Assembly (NCBI GenBank): GCA_023376005.1
Contig: CM042143.1
Location: 88,943,140-89,007,139, forward strand
Origin: Doryteuthis pealeii
Taxonomy: Eukaryota; Mollusca; Cephalopoda; Myopsida; Loliginidae
Direction of reading: 5' to 3'
DNA: 64,000 nucleotides
The translations under genes and the position numbers were made by a program. Under the pieces are notes generated by a model, which saw only the letters and a program-made list of their open reading frames with translations, had not been told where the DNA came from and made no database searches. Numbering within the stretch: position 1 is the stretch's first letter; each line of letters begins with the position of its first letter. Of this stretch, positions 20,791 to 32,139 are shown piece after piece.

Positions 20791-21813
20791 CTGGCAGGAC
20801 CTGTGGATATACCACAGAATGATAGTTTAATTATTACTTTATTTGATATGTTTACTTAAGAGCTATTGCTAAATAGTTCAATATCTAAAAAGTATAATAA
20901 TCTTGATTTAACTCTCTCACTCTTTTTCTTTATTTTCTTCTGCTCATCTTTTCATTATGTTCAATTGAAATAGATTAGCGTTATCACTTCCACGTGCTCA
21001 CTTCTCTCTATATATTTCCCTCACTCTCTTTCTTTTTTTCTTTCTTATATTTTTACTGTGTAGCATGACCTTTCTTTTCCCTTTCTTTTTTTAGAAAAAA
21101 AACTGAATGGTCCATTATTTATGCGATGGAATGGCACTTCAAATTCTAAAATGGGTGAAATAAGAATTCAGTGGCTAAGCAACACCAGATCATCAGAATT
21201 TACATTTTTACATTTCATCCTGGTTGACTTGGACAGTCTCATTTTTAACCAGAGACTGTTGCAGGATGATAACGGTAGTATATTGTAGGAACATGAGTAT
21301 TATCTATATATTAATACTTGTGTTCTTTAATTGTATGACTGTTATCATCTTGCAACACCCTCTGGTTAAAAATGAGACCATCCAAATCGCCCAAGATGAA
21401 ATGCAAATAGGTAAATCCTGATTATCTGTTGTTGCTTATCTGTCAAATTCTTATTTCTTATCAGTGTTGTCACCTCAGCTTATCAATGGACCATTCCGTT
21501 TTTATTACAAAGAAATAAAGGGAAGAAAAAGGACATGCTACACAGGAAAAATATAATAAGAAAGAAAGATAGAAAGAGAGCAGGGGAAAGATAGACAGAG
21601 GAGGTGAGTGCACAGAAGCAATAATGCTGTTTCAATCAAATATGATAAAAAGATGGAAAGCAGAGAGAGAGAGAGAGAGAGAGAGAGAGTTAAATCAAGA
21701 TTATTATACTTTTTACATATTGAACTATTTAGCAATAGCTCTTAAGTAAACATATCAAACATTGTGATAATTAAATCATCATCATACTGTGGTATATCCA
21801 TAGGTTCCGCTAG
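20791..21813. mobile_element. Two Helitron H1 copies head to head
   Basis: Left copy is reversed: its 3' end (CCAG plus the CTGTGG/CCACAG hairpin) sits at 20791-20820. Right copy ends with the hairpin and CTAG at 21810-21813 followed by T. They meet near 21295 at their 5' blocks ('ttaatacttgtgttctttaa'). The arms are about 500 bp each and diverged. Confidence 0.7.
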
Positions 21814-21849
21814 TTTTTATAATAATTGTTACTCATAGGATCTTATAAA

Positions 21850-22122
21850 GTAAGTAAAGTTGGCAGAGTGGCCTATTGTCGGTATTAGCCAGACAATGAG
21901 GGAGTCTATCCCCTTTTTGCTAGCACTAGACCAGGGTGATTGTTTATTTTTATTGTTGGGGTGGAGCACCACACCTACTGTCAGCTCGCCACTTTACTGC
22001 ATAGATCTGGTTACCCAATCTGTGCTATTTATGCACTGAGTCGGTGGGCATCGGTATTGAACCAGGAACCTTGTGATTCCTGGATGGGTGCTCTACTGAC
22101 TGAGCTAAACTGATCCATTGGA
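21850..22122 (-). mobile_element. S2 tRNA-derived SINE
   Basis: Minus strand: 'TTTAGCTCAGTCAGTAGAGC' A-box region, 'GGTTCAATACC' B box, body to 'ctggctaataccgacaatagg'. Complete in layout. Confidence 0.8.
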
Positions 22123-22124
22123 TC

Positions 22125-22540
22125 TTATAGGGTAAATCATTTTCATAGGAAATTCCATTTTCATGTTGTCTTGCAGAAATAAATGCAAAGCATGATGGGA
22201 TACTTGCAAGCAAATAACTTTGCCTTGTAATAAATATGTCAATAACCGACAACGATGTTGTTAAACTAAATATTGCAAAGGGTGTGGTGACGAGGAAGCA
22301 TGAGTCTTCATTTGAAAGAAAAGTCTTTCTTTTTATGTGGCCATATTGTTTATTCAATTTTATTTTTAGGGTTTCTTTCTCTCATTCTCTATTTCTTTTT
22401 CTCTCTACATTTTTTAATTTTTTAAATTTAAATTCCTTTCTATTTTTTCCTTTTCTTTCATTTTTGCTTGTTTTTCTTTAATTGAAATTTTTATTTTCCT
22501 CAGTTTTTGACTGACATTCTTTTGGCTTAATCATCTTTCC
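22125..22540. other. Unassigned stretch before satellite
   Basis: Plus ORF 22236-22481 becomes Phe/Leu/Ser-rich and has no domain. Confidence 0.35.
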
Positions 22541-22793
22541 TTCTTTCTTTTCTTTCTTTCTTTCTTTTTTCTTTCTTTTTCTTTTTTTTCTTTTTTCTTT
22601 TTTTCTTTCTTCTGTCTTTCCTTTCTTTTTTTCAGTCTTTTTTCTTTCTTTTTTTTTCTTTCTTTCTTTTGACTTTTCTTTCTTTCTTTTTTCTTCTTCT
22701 GTCTTTCTTCCTTTCTTCTGTCTTTCCTTCTTTCTTCTTTCTCTTCTTTCTTTGTGTTTCTTTCTTTTTTCTTTCTTTCTTTTGTCTTTTCCT

Positions 22794-22825
<32 letters not shown>

Positions 22826-22855
22826 TCATTTTCTTCCTTTCTTTCATGATCAGAA
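22540..22855. repeat. (CTTT)n-type polypyrimidine satellite
   Basis: Imperfect CTTT/TTTC runs with occasional 'tctgtctttc'. The Lys/Glu-rich minus ORFs here are artefacts. Confidence 0.95.
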
Positions 22856-23066
22856 TTTCCTTTTCCTTTTCCTTTCTTTTTTTGCAACAATTTTCAATTT
22901 TGGGATCCAAAATTATTATTCTCTTCCTGAATTGTGATAAAAATCAAGAACGGAATGTAACCCAGAAATTTGTTTACTTTTTCCTTCCCATCACCAAAGC
23001 ACATTTTCCTCTCATCACGGCATTTTTAGGTTTACCAGATTTCTTGTTTGTTTGTTTGTTTGTAAA

Positions 23067-23480
23067 GAAGAAGAAGAAGAAGAAGAAGAAGAAAAAAGAA
23101 GAAGAAGAAGAAGAAAGGTGAGAAAGAAGAAAAAGAAGGAGAAGAAGAAGAAAGGTGAGAAAAGAAGAAGAAAGAAGAAGAAGAAGAAGAAGAAAGAAGA
23201 AGAAGAAGAAGAAGAAGAAGAAGAAGAAGAAGAAGAAGAAGAAGAAGAAGAAGAATGGTGAGAAAGAAGAAGAAGAAGAAGAAGAGAAGAAGAAAGAAGA
23301 GAAAGAAGAGAAGAAGAAGAAGAAGAAAGAAGAAGAAGAGAAGAAGAAGAAGAAGAAGAAGAGAAGAAGAAGAAGAAGAAGAAGAAGAAGAAGAAGAGAA
23401 GAAGAAGAAGAAGAAGAAGAAGAAGAAGAAGAAGAATGGTGAGAAAGAAGAAGAAGAAGAAGAAGAAGAAGAAGAAGAAA
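23067..23480. repeat. (GAA)n/(AAG)n satellite
   Basis: About 410 bp of GAA units with recurrent 'ggtgagaaagaag' interruptions (near 23117, 23153, 23256, 23437) that suggest a higher-order unit. Long poly-Lys/Glu or poly-Ser/Phe ORFs are artefacts. Between 23480 and 23857 nothing is recognised. Confidence 0.95.
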
Positions 23481-23853
23481 TTGTGATAAAAAATCAAAAC
23501 TTGGCCATTTGCATTTTCTGTGTCTTGTTATGGAATCATAAAATCAGCAATAAAAACTGAATTATGATAGAAAATGTTTTTTGAAAATGTCAGATTGTGT
23601 CCATATGAGATTGTGTTTATTAGATAGATCTCCCTGGATAAATGACTGGTTGAATATTTTGGAAAAATGATGAACAAGACAAACAATTCAGATCTTTTTA
23701 GAGATGGAAAAAATTTGGTTAAAATCTAAACAATAAAGAATGACAAACAAATTTTTTTTTAATTCATCTTCAAACCTTAATCAAGTTAAAACTGATTACA
23801 GTATGTCTTTCTTCATCTAAATATTCATGGAAATTGTAACAAAAAGTCTGTTC

Positions 23854-23856
<3 letters not shown>

Positions 23857-23884
<28 letters not shown>

Positions 23885-23947
23885 TATCTATATATCTATC
23901 TATCTATCTATCTAAGTCTGTTCATTGTCTATGTTCATATTCATATT

Positions 23948-23978
<31 letters not shown>

Positions 23979-24108
23979 AGTCTGTTCATTGTTTATGCTC
24001 ATATTTTATCTATCTATCTATCTATCTATCTCTGTTCATTGTCTATATTCATATTCTATCTATCTATCTATCAATCTATCTAAGTCTGTTCATTGTCTAT
24101 GTTCATAT

Positions 24109-24139
<31 letters not shown>

Positions 24140-24444
24140 CTGTTCATTGTCTATGTTCATATTCTATCTATCCATCTATCTATCTATCTATCTATCTATC
24201 TACGTCTGTTCATTGTCTATGTTCATATTCTATCTATCTATCTATCAATCTATCTAAGTCTGTTCATTGTTTATATTCATATTCTATCTATCTATCTATC
24301 TATCAATCTATCTAAGTCTGTTCATTGTTTATATTCATATTCTATCTATCTATCTATCAATCTATCTAAGTCTGTTCATTGTCTATGTTCATATTCTATC
24401 TATCTATCTATCTATCTATCTCTGTTCATTGTCTATGTTCATAT

Positions 24445-24478
<34 letters not shown>

Positions 24479-24480
24479 AA
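23857..24480. repeat. (TCTA)n higher-order satellite
   Basis: (TCTA)n blocks of 5-9 units alternate about ten times with 'ctgttcattgtctatgttca'-type spacers, a higher-order period of roughly 50-70 bp. Confidence 0.95.
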
Positions 24481-24955
24481 CTTGGAATTTCAAACAATAT
24501 TGTAATACATTTATATATAAAGAAAATACAGTTGTAATATTTTCTGTTGCAAACAATTATACTGTTTGTGGCTATATATATTTATATAAATATAAACGAA
24601 TATAAGTGCTCTTAACTAAGTCCTTTTTAAATAGTTCTGTTAAAGTTGTTGTACTCACAAATGGCTCTTCTTGTATTCTGCTGACATAGTGGCAGTAACA
24701 AGTTGACGTCCGCCTCCATTGAGATGTATGTTGAAAAAGAGGTGGATACTTATCTTACATTTCTGGCGCCAAAAATTGCGGGATTGTGATTAGTTGGTTT
24801 GAAAAGGGATATGTTGACCAAGAGAGACAACTCACCTATCTTAGATATATGTCTATAGTATAGTCATTCTAAAATTAATGTGTACTTATCTTGTATTTCT
24901 TCAATAGTTCTGGGTAGTTCAGTTATGGTTGTTATATCATGTTCTATCTTAACTT
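24480..24955. other. Unassigned stretch
   Basis: 'tctggcgccaaaaattgcggg' at 24762 resembles a retroelement primer-binding site, but no LTR was identified beside it. Confidence 0.3.
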
Positions 24956-25500
24956 GAGCTGGATCTGTTTATCTCTGGGTTGGTCTTATCTGGATCTTCT
25001 GTTATTCTGTATCTGTCTATTTCTGGGCTGGTCTTAGCTGGATCTTCTGTTATTCGGGATCTGTCTATCTCTAGGCTGGTCTTAGCTGGATCTTCTGTTA
25101 TTCGGGATCTGTCTATCTCTAGGCTGGTCTTGGCTGGATCTTCTGTTATTCGGGATCTGTCTATCTCTAGGCTGGTCTTAGCTGGATCTTCTGTTATTCG
25201 GGATCTGTCTATCTCTGGGCTGGTCTTAGCTGGTTCTTCCATTATTCTGGATCTGTCTATCTCTAGGCTGGTCTTATCTGGATCTTCTGTTATTCTGTAT
25301 CTGTCTATTTCTGGGCTGGTCTTAGCTGGATCTTCTGTTATTCTGGTTCTGTCTACCTCTGAGGTGGTCTTAGCTGGATCTTCTGTTATTCTGTGTCTGT
25401 CTATCTCTGGGCTGGTGGTCTTAGCTGGATCTTCTGTTATTCTGTATCTGTCTACCTCTGGGCTGGTCTTAGCTGGATCTTCTGTTATTCTGGATCTGAT
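24955..25500. repeat. 48-bp minisatellite, about 11 copies
   Basis: Unit 'ctggtcttagctggatcttctgttattctgg...ctgtctatctctggg' repeats with 48-bp spacing (16 codons), leaving open frames on both strands (185 codons plus at 24980-25537; 97 codons minus). No signal peptide, domain or homologous protein is recognised, and the in-frame openness follows from the multiple-of-three period. Not called a gene. Confidence 0.9.
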
Positions 25501-25639
25501 TTGGGATATATTCTGTTGCTATTTTGTTCTTAATTAACAACACAATTTTTATGAATCCAAGACCAACAAATGCACAGAGATTTTGACTATTGGGACGAGA
25601 GATGCTCTATGTCTTACTCATCCCAGCACTCAGCATAAT

Positions 25640-25975
25640 CTGATTTTTCTAACTACTTTTCACATGGCTCATATGGGTGAACCGGAAGAGAGGTCAAACA
25701 CAAGCCAAAACTCGTCCATCATTCCTCCTGTGTTTTTCCACTAACTGTTATTTTAAATATTGGAACAAAGGGTGTAGATTTGGTTACAGTCAGACAGACA
25801 GACACCAACTCTCCATTATATTAAGATACTAATAAACTTGTCAGTATGGTCTATATGGCATATTGACAACTATGTGGTCAAAGTGAAAGCAAAGGCATAG
25901 TTTTGGTTACTGACAGACAGACGCCAAATCTCCATTATAATAAAATGTTGGTGAACTTGCCGATATGGTCAATAT
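25640..25975. repeat. Unclassified repeat plus two reversed H2 5' ends
   Basis: 25650-25755 matches the 8140 repeat. 25770-25830 and 25895-25950 each carry a reversed H2 5' terminus ('tctccattataataa') with a CAGA-rich lead. Confidence 0.5.
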
Positions 25976-25977
25976 GG

Positions 25978-26170
25978 CATATGGATGAGGCTGTTTGTAT
26001 TTCAGATAGCGCTAATACCCTTGGGAATAATATGCATCCAACTACTCTCCTTCCAGCTATTGGTAGATAGTAGGCCAGACTGGGCTCTTTAACCTTGGTT
26101 AGGCAACCAGTCTAAGAGAAGGAAAACTCTGAATTCAAACCTGTTAAACTCTGTGTTTTACAGGATTACC
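25978..26170 (+). mobile_element. S1 SINE body
   Basis: 'gatgaggctgtttgtatttc' to 'aattcaaacctgttaaactct'; tRNA-like head missing. Confidence 0.65.
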
Positions 26171-26509
26171 TACCTCCCCTCTAGACCATAAAAGAATGTT
26201 TGTGTCTATTTTATAAATTAGCAGTCAGACAGACAAGATGGGGAGTTAGTATGTATATGAATTCCAGTTCGAATAAATATACTATTACCAAGTATTTGAC
26301 TTTACCTCTTATTCATTTTTATTACATTTCTCCTACTTCTCTTTGTGTTTGAGTAATTGGCAGCCTTTATCATGACATAAAATCCACTAAAGAAATTGAC
26401 TTTGTGTCATATTCTACTTGTATTTGGGTTTGTTAAATAACTATATGGCATATTAACAACTATATAGTCTACATGGAAGCAAAGGACATACAAGGTTGAG
26501 TAAAAAAGT

Positions 26510-26912
26510 AATGCCATTTTTATTATTTCATGTGAAGTTTTTTATAAAACTAAAGCCTACATTGATTGAGACCCTAATGAGGCTCAGAGCAAGAATCCGA
26601 CGAGTAAGACCCAACTTGCCAATCGACAATGTTCTCCTTCTGCATGACAATGCTCGACCACACATAGGCATCAGGACAAGGGAGGAAATCACCTCATTCA
26701 GGTGGACAACTTTACCACATCCTCCACCAGATTTAGTGCCTTCAGTCTATCATCTCTTCGGCCCCATGAAAAAGGGTTTGAGAGGCAAAGATTATTCCAG
26801 TGACAGACATGGAAGTGAAATCTGTAGTGAAGAAGTGGCTCAAAGAACAGTCAACAAAATTTTACAGGGCAGGGATACATGCTCTCATTTAAAGGTGGAA
26901 CATTGCTATTGA
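26510..26912 (+). pseudogene. Mariner (SETMAR-like) transposase C-terminal remnant
   Basis: After a short unrelated lead the frame reads 'NVLLLHDNARPHIG', containing the second catalytic Asp, then 'TTLPHPPPDLVPSVYHLFGP'. In active mariners the latter reads PSDYHLF and supplies the third catalytic Asp of the D,D34D triad; here it is Val, and 'YS' of the PPYSPDL motif is also missing. The N-terminal helix-turn-helix and first Asp are deleted. Stop at 26910-26912. Inactive. Confidence 0.88.
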
Positions 26913-26921
26913 GAGAAACGG

Positions 26922-27289
26922 TGACTATGTAGAGAAATAGGGATGTGATCCACAGAGAACCGGCTTCATTTTCATGAATGATACATGCTATTGTGTTGGT
27001 AATTATACCTGTCCTAAACAAAATGGCATTACTTTTTGACTCAGCTATTTGGAGAAGTAAGGATGTGATCCACAGAGGACCAGCTTCATTTTGATGAATG
27101 ATACATGTTCCTATGTTGGTAATTATACCTGTCCTAAACAAAATGGCATTACTTTTTGACTCACTATGTGGAGAAGTAGGGATGTGATCCACAGAGGACC
27201 AGCTTCATTTTTGATGAATGATACATGTTCCTGTGTTGGTAATTATACCTGACCTAAACAAAATGGCATTACTTTTTGACTCACCCTTG
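26922..27289. repeat. 120-bp tandem repeat containing the mariner end
   Basis: Three units: the marker 'aaatggcattactttttgac' occurs at 27021, 27141 and 27261, exactly 120 bp apart. Each unit has 'gatgtgatccacagag' and a terminal-repeat copy; only the last is at the element edge. Confidence 0.9.
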
Positions 27290-27291
27290 TA

Positions 27292-27630
27292 TAAATTCTT
27301 TCGCTCCACTGCTGATCCATCGATACAACAAGTAGAATCGGCTAATCAAGTGCATGCATCTCAGACGATAATAACAATGACATTAACATGCTTGTCAACA
27401 ACATTCGACAACAAAGTGACGTTTTCACTTCTCTCTTTCTTCTCTCTTCCTCTCCATTGCAAGGCCTTTAAGCATTTGTCATTTATTGTATGTAGAGTAT
27501 AGATGTAACCATGGCAACGATAAACAGATGGGAGGTGGGGGAGATGTAAAAGTAGTGGACAGAGGAATGGAAAGGTGGATGCTCAACATCCAATCCTGCT
27601 GTCATGCTGACCATCAATACTGGATTTATC
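27292..27630. other. Unassigned stretch
   Basis: Nothing recognised; plus ORF 27218-27502 starts inside the mariner tail and has no domain. Confidence 0.35.
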
Positions 27631-27639
27631 AATGATATT

Positions 27640-28128
27640 AATTAATACTCTTGTTCCTTAATCTTTCAACCGTTATCATTTTCCAACACCCTCTGGTTAA
27701 AAATGAGACTGTCCAAATCATCCAAGATTAAATGCAAAAATGTAAATACTGATTATCTGGTGTTGCTTATTTGTGGAAATCTTATTTCTTATCAGCTAAA
27801 TAATAGACTATTCTGTTTTTATTATAATGAAAGGAAAGAAAAAGAGCATGCTACACAGAAAAAAATATAATAAGAAAGAAAGAAAGAGAGTAGGAGAAAG
27901 ATAGAGAGAGGGGGTGAGAATGCGAAAACAATAATGCTAATCTGTTTCAATTGAACATAATGAAAAATGAAAAAGAAGGAAAGAAAGAAAAACAGAGCGA
28001 GAGGGAGTTAAATCATGATTATCATACTTTTTACATATTGAACTATCTTGCAATAGTTCTTAAGTAAACATATCAAACGTTGTAATAATTAAATTATCAT
28101 ACTGTGGTATATCCACAGGTCCTGCTAG
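27640..28128 (+). mobile_element. Helitron H1, best single copy
   Basis: 'aatactcttgttccttaatc' 5' block, 'ccctctggttaaaaatgagac', purine-rich middle, and hairpin plus CTAG (28125-28128) followed by T. About 490 bp, non-autonomous. Confidence 0.75.
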
Positions 28129-28254
28129 TTAATGATATTATCAAATGGATTTGAATCACTGATTATATACCAAGAAAACTTAAAGTAAAATGTAACAGTC
28201 TTTTTAAAACTAATTCTGTTTACTATTTCTCTGAATTTTTAAGATGAGGCTTGA

Positions 28255-28505
28255 TAAATTGGATTATGCACCCTTCAGTCGGTAGAGAATCTTGATAGGA
28301 ATCACAAGGTTCCTAGTTTGATACCGGCCCTCGCCAACACAGTGTATGAGTAGCACACGGATCGGTGCGGTAAAGTATAGAGCTGATGGTAGGTGTGGCG
28401 CTCCACCTCAGACGCAAAAACAATCTCATTGGTCTAGCGTTAGTAAAAAGGGGATAGACTCCCTTGCTGACTGGCTGATACCGACTTTAGGCCACCCCGA
28501 CGACG
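28255..28505 (+). mobile_element. S2 SINE
   Basis: Head partly decayed ('cccttcagtcggtagagaat'), B box 'AGTTTGATACC', and the full body to 'taggccaccccgacgacg'. An R1/LINE-like 3' tail 'ggctttagcattgaataaccc' follows at 28600. Confidence 0.7.
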
Positions 28506-28679
28506 ACAGCATTTAAGAGGTCCATGATGATACTAATGCTTCTATACTAATGCTCAGTTAAACGTTAAATAGTACCTTCACTGTTTTTCCACTAGGATGG
28601 CTTTAGCATTGAATAACCCACAAAAGTTGATATGCCATTGAATAAAGAAACTAAAATTACTCAAACTTTTTATAAATTT

Positions 28680-28935
28680 TCTGCTGAATATTTACAACCT
28701 AGAATCAGATTATTGAACATATGGAAATCTGATCTCTGATAAGATGAAGCGGTGATTCTTCCAAGCTGTAGCCGTGTCAGTGCTACTGTATGGCTGTACC
28801 ATTTGGACTCAAACAAAATGCTTAGAGAAAAAGATGGATGGGGACTACTCAAGAATTCTGCGTGCTGTCCTGAACAAATCTTAGAAGGATCACTACACAA
28901 AAAAAGCAGCTGTACAGCCACTTTGCCTACTTATA
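28680..28935 (+). pseudogene. RTE-like LINE fragment with frameshifts
   Basis: Nucleotide similarity to 8880-9070: 'catatggaaatctgatct', 'ccaagctgtagccgtgtcag', 'tactgtatggctgtacca', 'aaaaagcagctgtacagcc'. The frame is broken at least once near 28740. Only about 85 codons' worth remains. Confidence 0.7.
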
Positions 28936-29023
28936 AATCCGACCCTGGTTAAGGGGATAAAAATAGAATAAGTTAAAACTAGGAAATATGATTCTTTTTT
29001 AATTATCAAAATATATTAGGGTA

Positions 29024-29730
29024 ATTCCATGTCAAATCATCCAGAAAAAAGTAAAATTGTCACCCACCTCCTTCAATTTTTCTGAAATTGTATACAGGAA
29101 TGGACTATGTTAAAGTTAGACAATCCACAAAATTTGAGCTTCTAATTCCAAAACTTGGCGAAGTTATGTTGAGTTTTAGCTTTCCAAATTTGGGGGAGGG
29201 AGTGCGAAAAATGGCGACTTTTTATAATCTATTTTTGTCTGTAAAATGAGTTCTAGAGCTTCCCTACTACAATAAATTGGTTTATAAAAGCATTTTTTGT
29301 CAGGTGAATCCAAAATTGCTATCACAAAAGTCTTAAACTTAACCAGTTTTAAGTTACAGATAAATTCTGATTTTTTCATAGCAAGATCAATATCCCAATG
29401 TGGCACTGCATCTATGACAAAGATTTTTCCCATTATTATTTCACATATATTGAACATTATTTGTACCAAAAAGATAGCTTGGTTTTTGCCCAGAACCGAA
29501 GCTACAGCATTTTATTAAAATTTAGCTCTTCAATTTTACAGACAAAAATAGATAACAAAAAGTTGCCATTTTTCGCGACCGCACTCAAATTTGGAAAGCT
29601 AAAAATCGACATAACTCTGCCAATTCTTGGAATTGGAAGCTCAAATTTTGAGTCTAACTTTAACATAGTCCATTTCAAATTTTCCATTTCATCAAATTGA
29701 AAGGGGTGGGCGACATGGCCTGAAATATTT
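29024..29730. mobile_element. Foldback element F1 with about 210-bp arms
   Basis: Left arm about 29050-29260 ('caatccacaaaatttgagct', 'tttccaaatttggggg', 'tctatttttgtctgtaaaat') returns inverted at about 29505-29715. A 250-bp centre contains no coding domain. A solo arm occurs at 33580-33745. DNA foldback type, superfamily unknown. Confidence 0.75.
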
Positions 29731-30235
29731 GACCCATTAATTTCTTTGTGTCCTTTATCTCAAGTGCAAAAATGAACTGTGAAATTTTCCCTAGTTGTAT
29801 CACACATTTTTCTTTTATAGAGAAAAAGAAAAGGGGAAATAATTACCACATCACAGTACTGGTTCCTATTAGTTGAATCCCACACCTTTCTTACTATCTC
29901 TTTTATAGAGACATCATAAGAAGGGGAGATAATTACAACATTACTGGACCATATTAATATGTTTATGAGAATTAGTTAATGTCATTAAATATTTTCTTTG
30001 TCTTTACGCAATTATGAAAGGAAAGAAAGAAAATATTGGACAACAGGTGATAAATAAAAACAGCTGTCATAAATTGTTAATCAACAACACAAAACAAGTT
30101 GAAACATTAACAAAAAATATACAAATCTATAGAATTATTTTATACAGTAGCCATTTTTAAAAACAAAATAAAGAAGAGTTTTGATAAAAGGTTGGTTGTT
30201 TGGTTGGGTGGTTTTATAGCATGCTAACCACTGTA
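29730..30235. other. Unassigned AT-rich stretch
   Basis: Small internal duplication 'ttttatagagaaaaagaaaaggg' / 'ttttatagagacatcataagaaggg' near 29812 and 29911. Confidence 0.4.
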
Positions 30236-30237
30236 AG

Positions 30238-30492
30238 GGTCTGGTTTAGCTCAATCAGTCAAACACAAACCTTGGAATCATAAGGTTCTGAGTTCAATAC
30301 TGGTCCTGCCAACTCAGTGTATGAGTAGCATAGATTGGGTAATCTGATCTGTATGGCAAAGTGGGGAGGTGACGGTAGGTGTGACACTCCATCACAGCAA
30401 AAAAAAAACTCCCTGGTCTAGTGCTAGTGAAAAGGGTATAGACTCCCTCACTGTCTGGCTGATACTGACAATAGGCCACTCCACCAAATTAA
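30238..30492 (+). mobile_element. S2 SINE
   Basis: 'GGTTTAGCTCAATCAGTCAAAC' head, 'GAGTTCAATACTGG' B box, body to 'gacaataggccactccacc'. Confidence 0.75.
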
Positions 30493-30599
30493 CTTACTTT
30501 AACCCCTTTTGGTTTATCTAATGCAGAATTCAATGTTTTTTCCAAGAAATTTAATGGTTTTATATGATTAATGATAAAAATCTTTTGTAAAAAATGATA

Positions 30600-30870
30600 G
30601 CTTCATGGTTGGTTGGATGTTATGGCATGTCAACCCTTGTTGGGTTATCTTATTCTGAAGATGTTTTTATTTGATTCATTCTTGTTGGATATTCAATTTT
30701 TTTTTCAAACTCATTCTTTTTTTCAAACTCATTTTTTCTATAGATGAGACACTAACAGGTATGACCTGGGAGTAATGGTGATGAAGGGATTCTCCACACT
30801 CCCCAGAGCTCCAGAACTGGAACTTCACCATTAGATGCAGTTTAATGTCATACCCAGGACTCCTTATCTG
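30600..30870 (-). mobile_element. R1b fragment
   Basis: Starts with a GGTTGG tail remnant, the reversed hairpin 'ggcatgtcaacccttgttggg', and ends 'cattagatgcagtttaatgtc'. Confidence 0.7.
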
Positions 30871-31077
30871 TTGTGGTCTATCAGTGTGTTAACTGACACT
30901 GAAATGATAAGCAGACATTACATGTGTGACGAGGTGTTGGGTGTAGTCACAGTCCAGCTTGCCAAAAAAAAAAATAAATAAAGAAGTGGTGGAGAATATC
31001 CTTCAGCTATGTGTTAAATAGTACCACTACTGTTCTTCTACAAGGATGACTTTGGCATTAAATAACCCATGAAGGTT

Positions 31078-31575
31078 TATGTGTTTTGAGGGCACTGCTT
31101 TGTAGTGCTTTCTAATTGGTAAAAAGGGGTTATGCGGCCTGTCCACTACTGCATCTGTAGACAATTGGCTGATGGCTTTCATACCATCCTATTTTTTTAC
31201 CCTTACAAAAGAGTAATGAATCATGACGAAATTTGACTTTGAATGTAACATAATCAACCAACACACAGTACTAAATAAAACAAAGATGATGATACTCATC
31301 TAGATGTTTATATAAAAGTGAGTCTTGTTTATAACAAAAAAAAAGGAATTCAGGTGTATTTATGTGCTTTGAGGGCACTGCTTGTGGTGCTTTCTAAATT
31401 GGCCAAAAGGGGTCATATGGTCTATTCACCACTGCATCTGTAGAATAAGCAATAAGCTGATGGCTTGTATGGTTGCATACAATCCTATTTTTTGACCTTG
31501 ATGAAAGAGTCATGAATCATAATGAAACCAACACACTGTACTAAATAAAACAAAGATGAGGATACTAGTCTAATT
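31078..31575. repeat. Direct repeat pair, about 285 bp apart
   Basis: 'tgtgttttgagggcactgctt' ... 'ctgatggctttcataccatcc' ... 'aaacaaagatgatgatactc' at 31080-31300 recurs at 31362-31570. Family unknown. Confidence 0.75.
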
Positions 31576-32135
31576 AATGTATATGCTTATATAAAAATGA
31601 ATCTTGTTTATAACTCTACTCTCGATTTCTAGCCAAGAACTAATTAATTTATAATAGGTTTTTTGATCAGACAATGAAAGAAAACAAGGGCATAAAGCAC
31701 AATATATTTCGACTATTTTTGGTTTGTTATTATTAAAGTGGGTTATCTGTCCTGACGACAGTATCAATGCTCAACAGCTGGTGGCGTATCATGTATCATA
31801 ACGGCAAACAATAATATGAAGTTGATGTGGATGATATTATTATTATGATTAAGTGCGAAAACATAAAAAAGTGTTTAAATCATTTCTGTTGATCTGTAGG
31901 TTTTGTAATACTGTTGATGATATAAGTTATCCTGTGTCGTTGAAAAGATTGACAAAGATGATTGAAAGAACGTTAGACAATGAATTGGTAGACCAGAAGT
32001 TGGTCAAGTCTCCATTGTTAAAAGGTGCTGCGCAGCTTTTCGTTACTAATTGCTGTACATTTTATGCGCCCGCAGATGACGGATGATAATTTTGCTAGTG
32101 GACATTTTATTAATGGACATTTGGCTGAATTTTCA
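31575..32135. other. Unassigned stretch with one small ORF
   Basis: ORF 31853-32086 (77 codons, Lys/Leu-rich, 'SYPVSLKRLTKMIERTL') lies in otherwise unremarkable AT-rich DNA. I recognise no domain, poly(A) signal or splice context that would make it a gene. Confidence 0.3.
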
Positions 32136-32139
32136 TGGT

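Larger units (their letters stand above)
26491..27289 (+). mobile_element. Mariner transposon, internally deleted
   Basis: Terminal inverted repeats of about 30 bp ('caaggttgagtaaaaaagta' left; 'actttttgactcacccttg' right) are flanked by TA on both sides (26489-26490; 27290-27291), the mariner target. Inside are a truncated transposase (26510-26912) and a three-copy 120-bp tandem repeat that multiplies the 3' terminus. Confidence 0.85.

Noticed and set aside
22531..23560. Several 90-160 codon Lys/Glu- or Ser/Phe-rich ORFs
   Set aside because: Translations of CTTT and GAA satellites.
23989..24605. Ile/Tyr/Leu/Ser repeat ORFs resembling membrane proteins
   Set aside because: Translations of (TCTA)n higher-order repeats; hydrophobicity is compositional.
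24762..24785. Ty3-type primer binding site (tggcgcc)
   Set aside because: No adjacent LTR end or downstream gag/pol; a 7-base match is weak.
24980..25537. 185-codon repeat protein candidate
   Set aside because: Both strands are open because the 48-bp period is a multiple of three; no homology, promoter or splice evidence.
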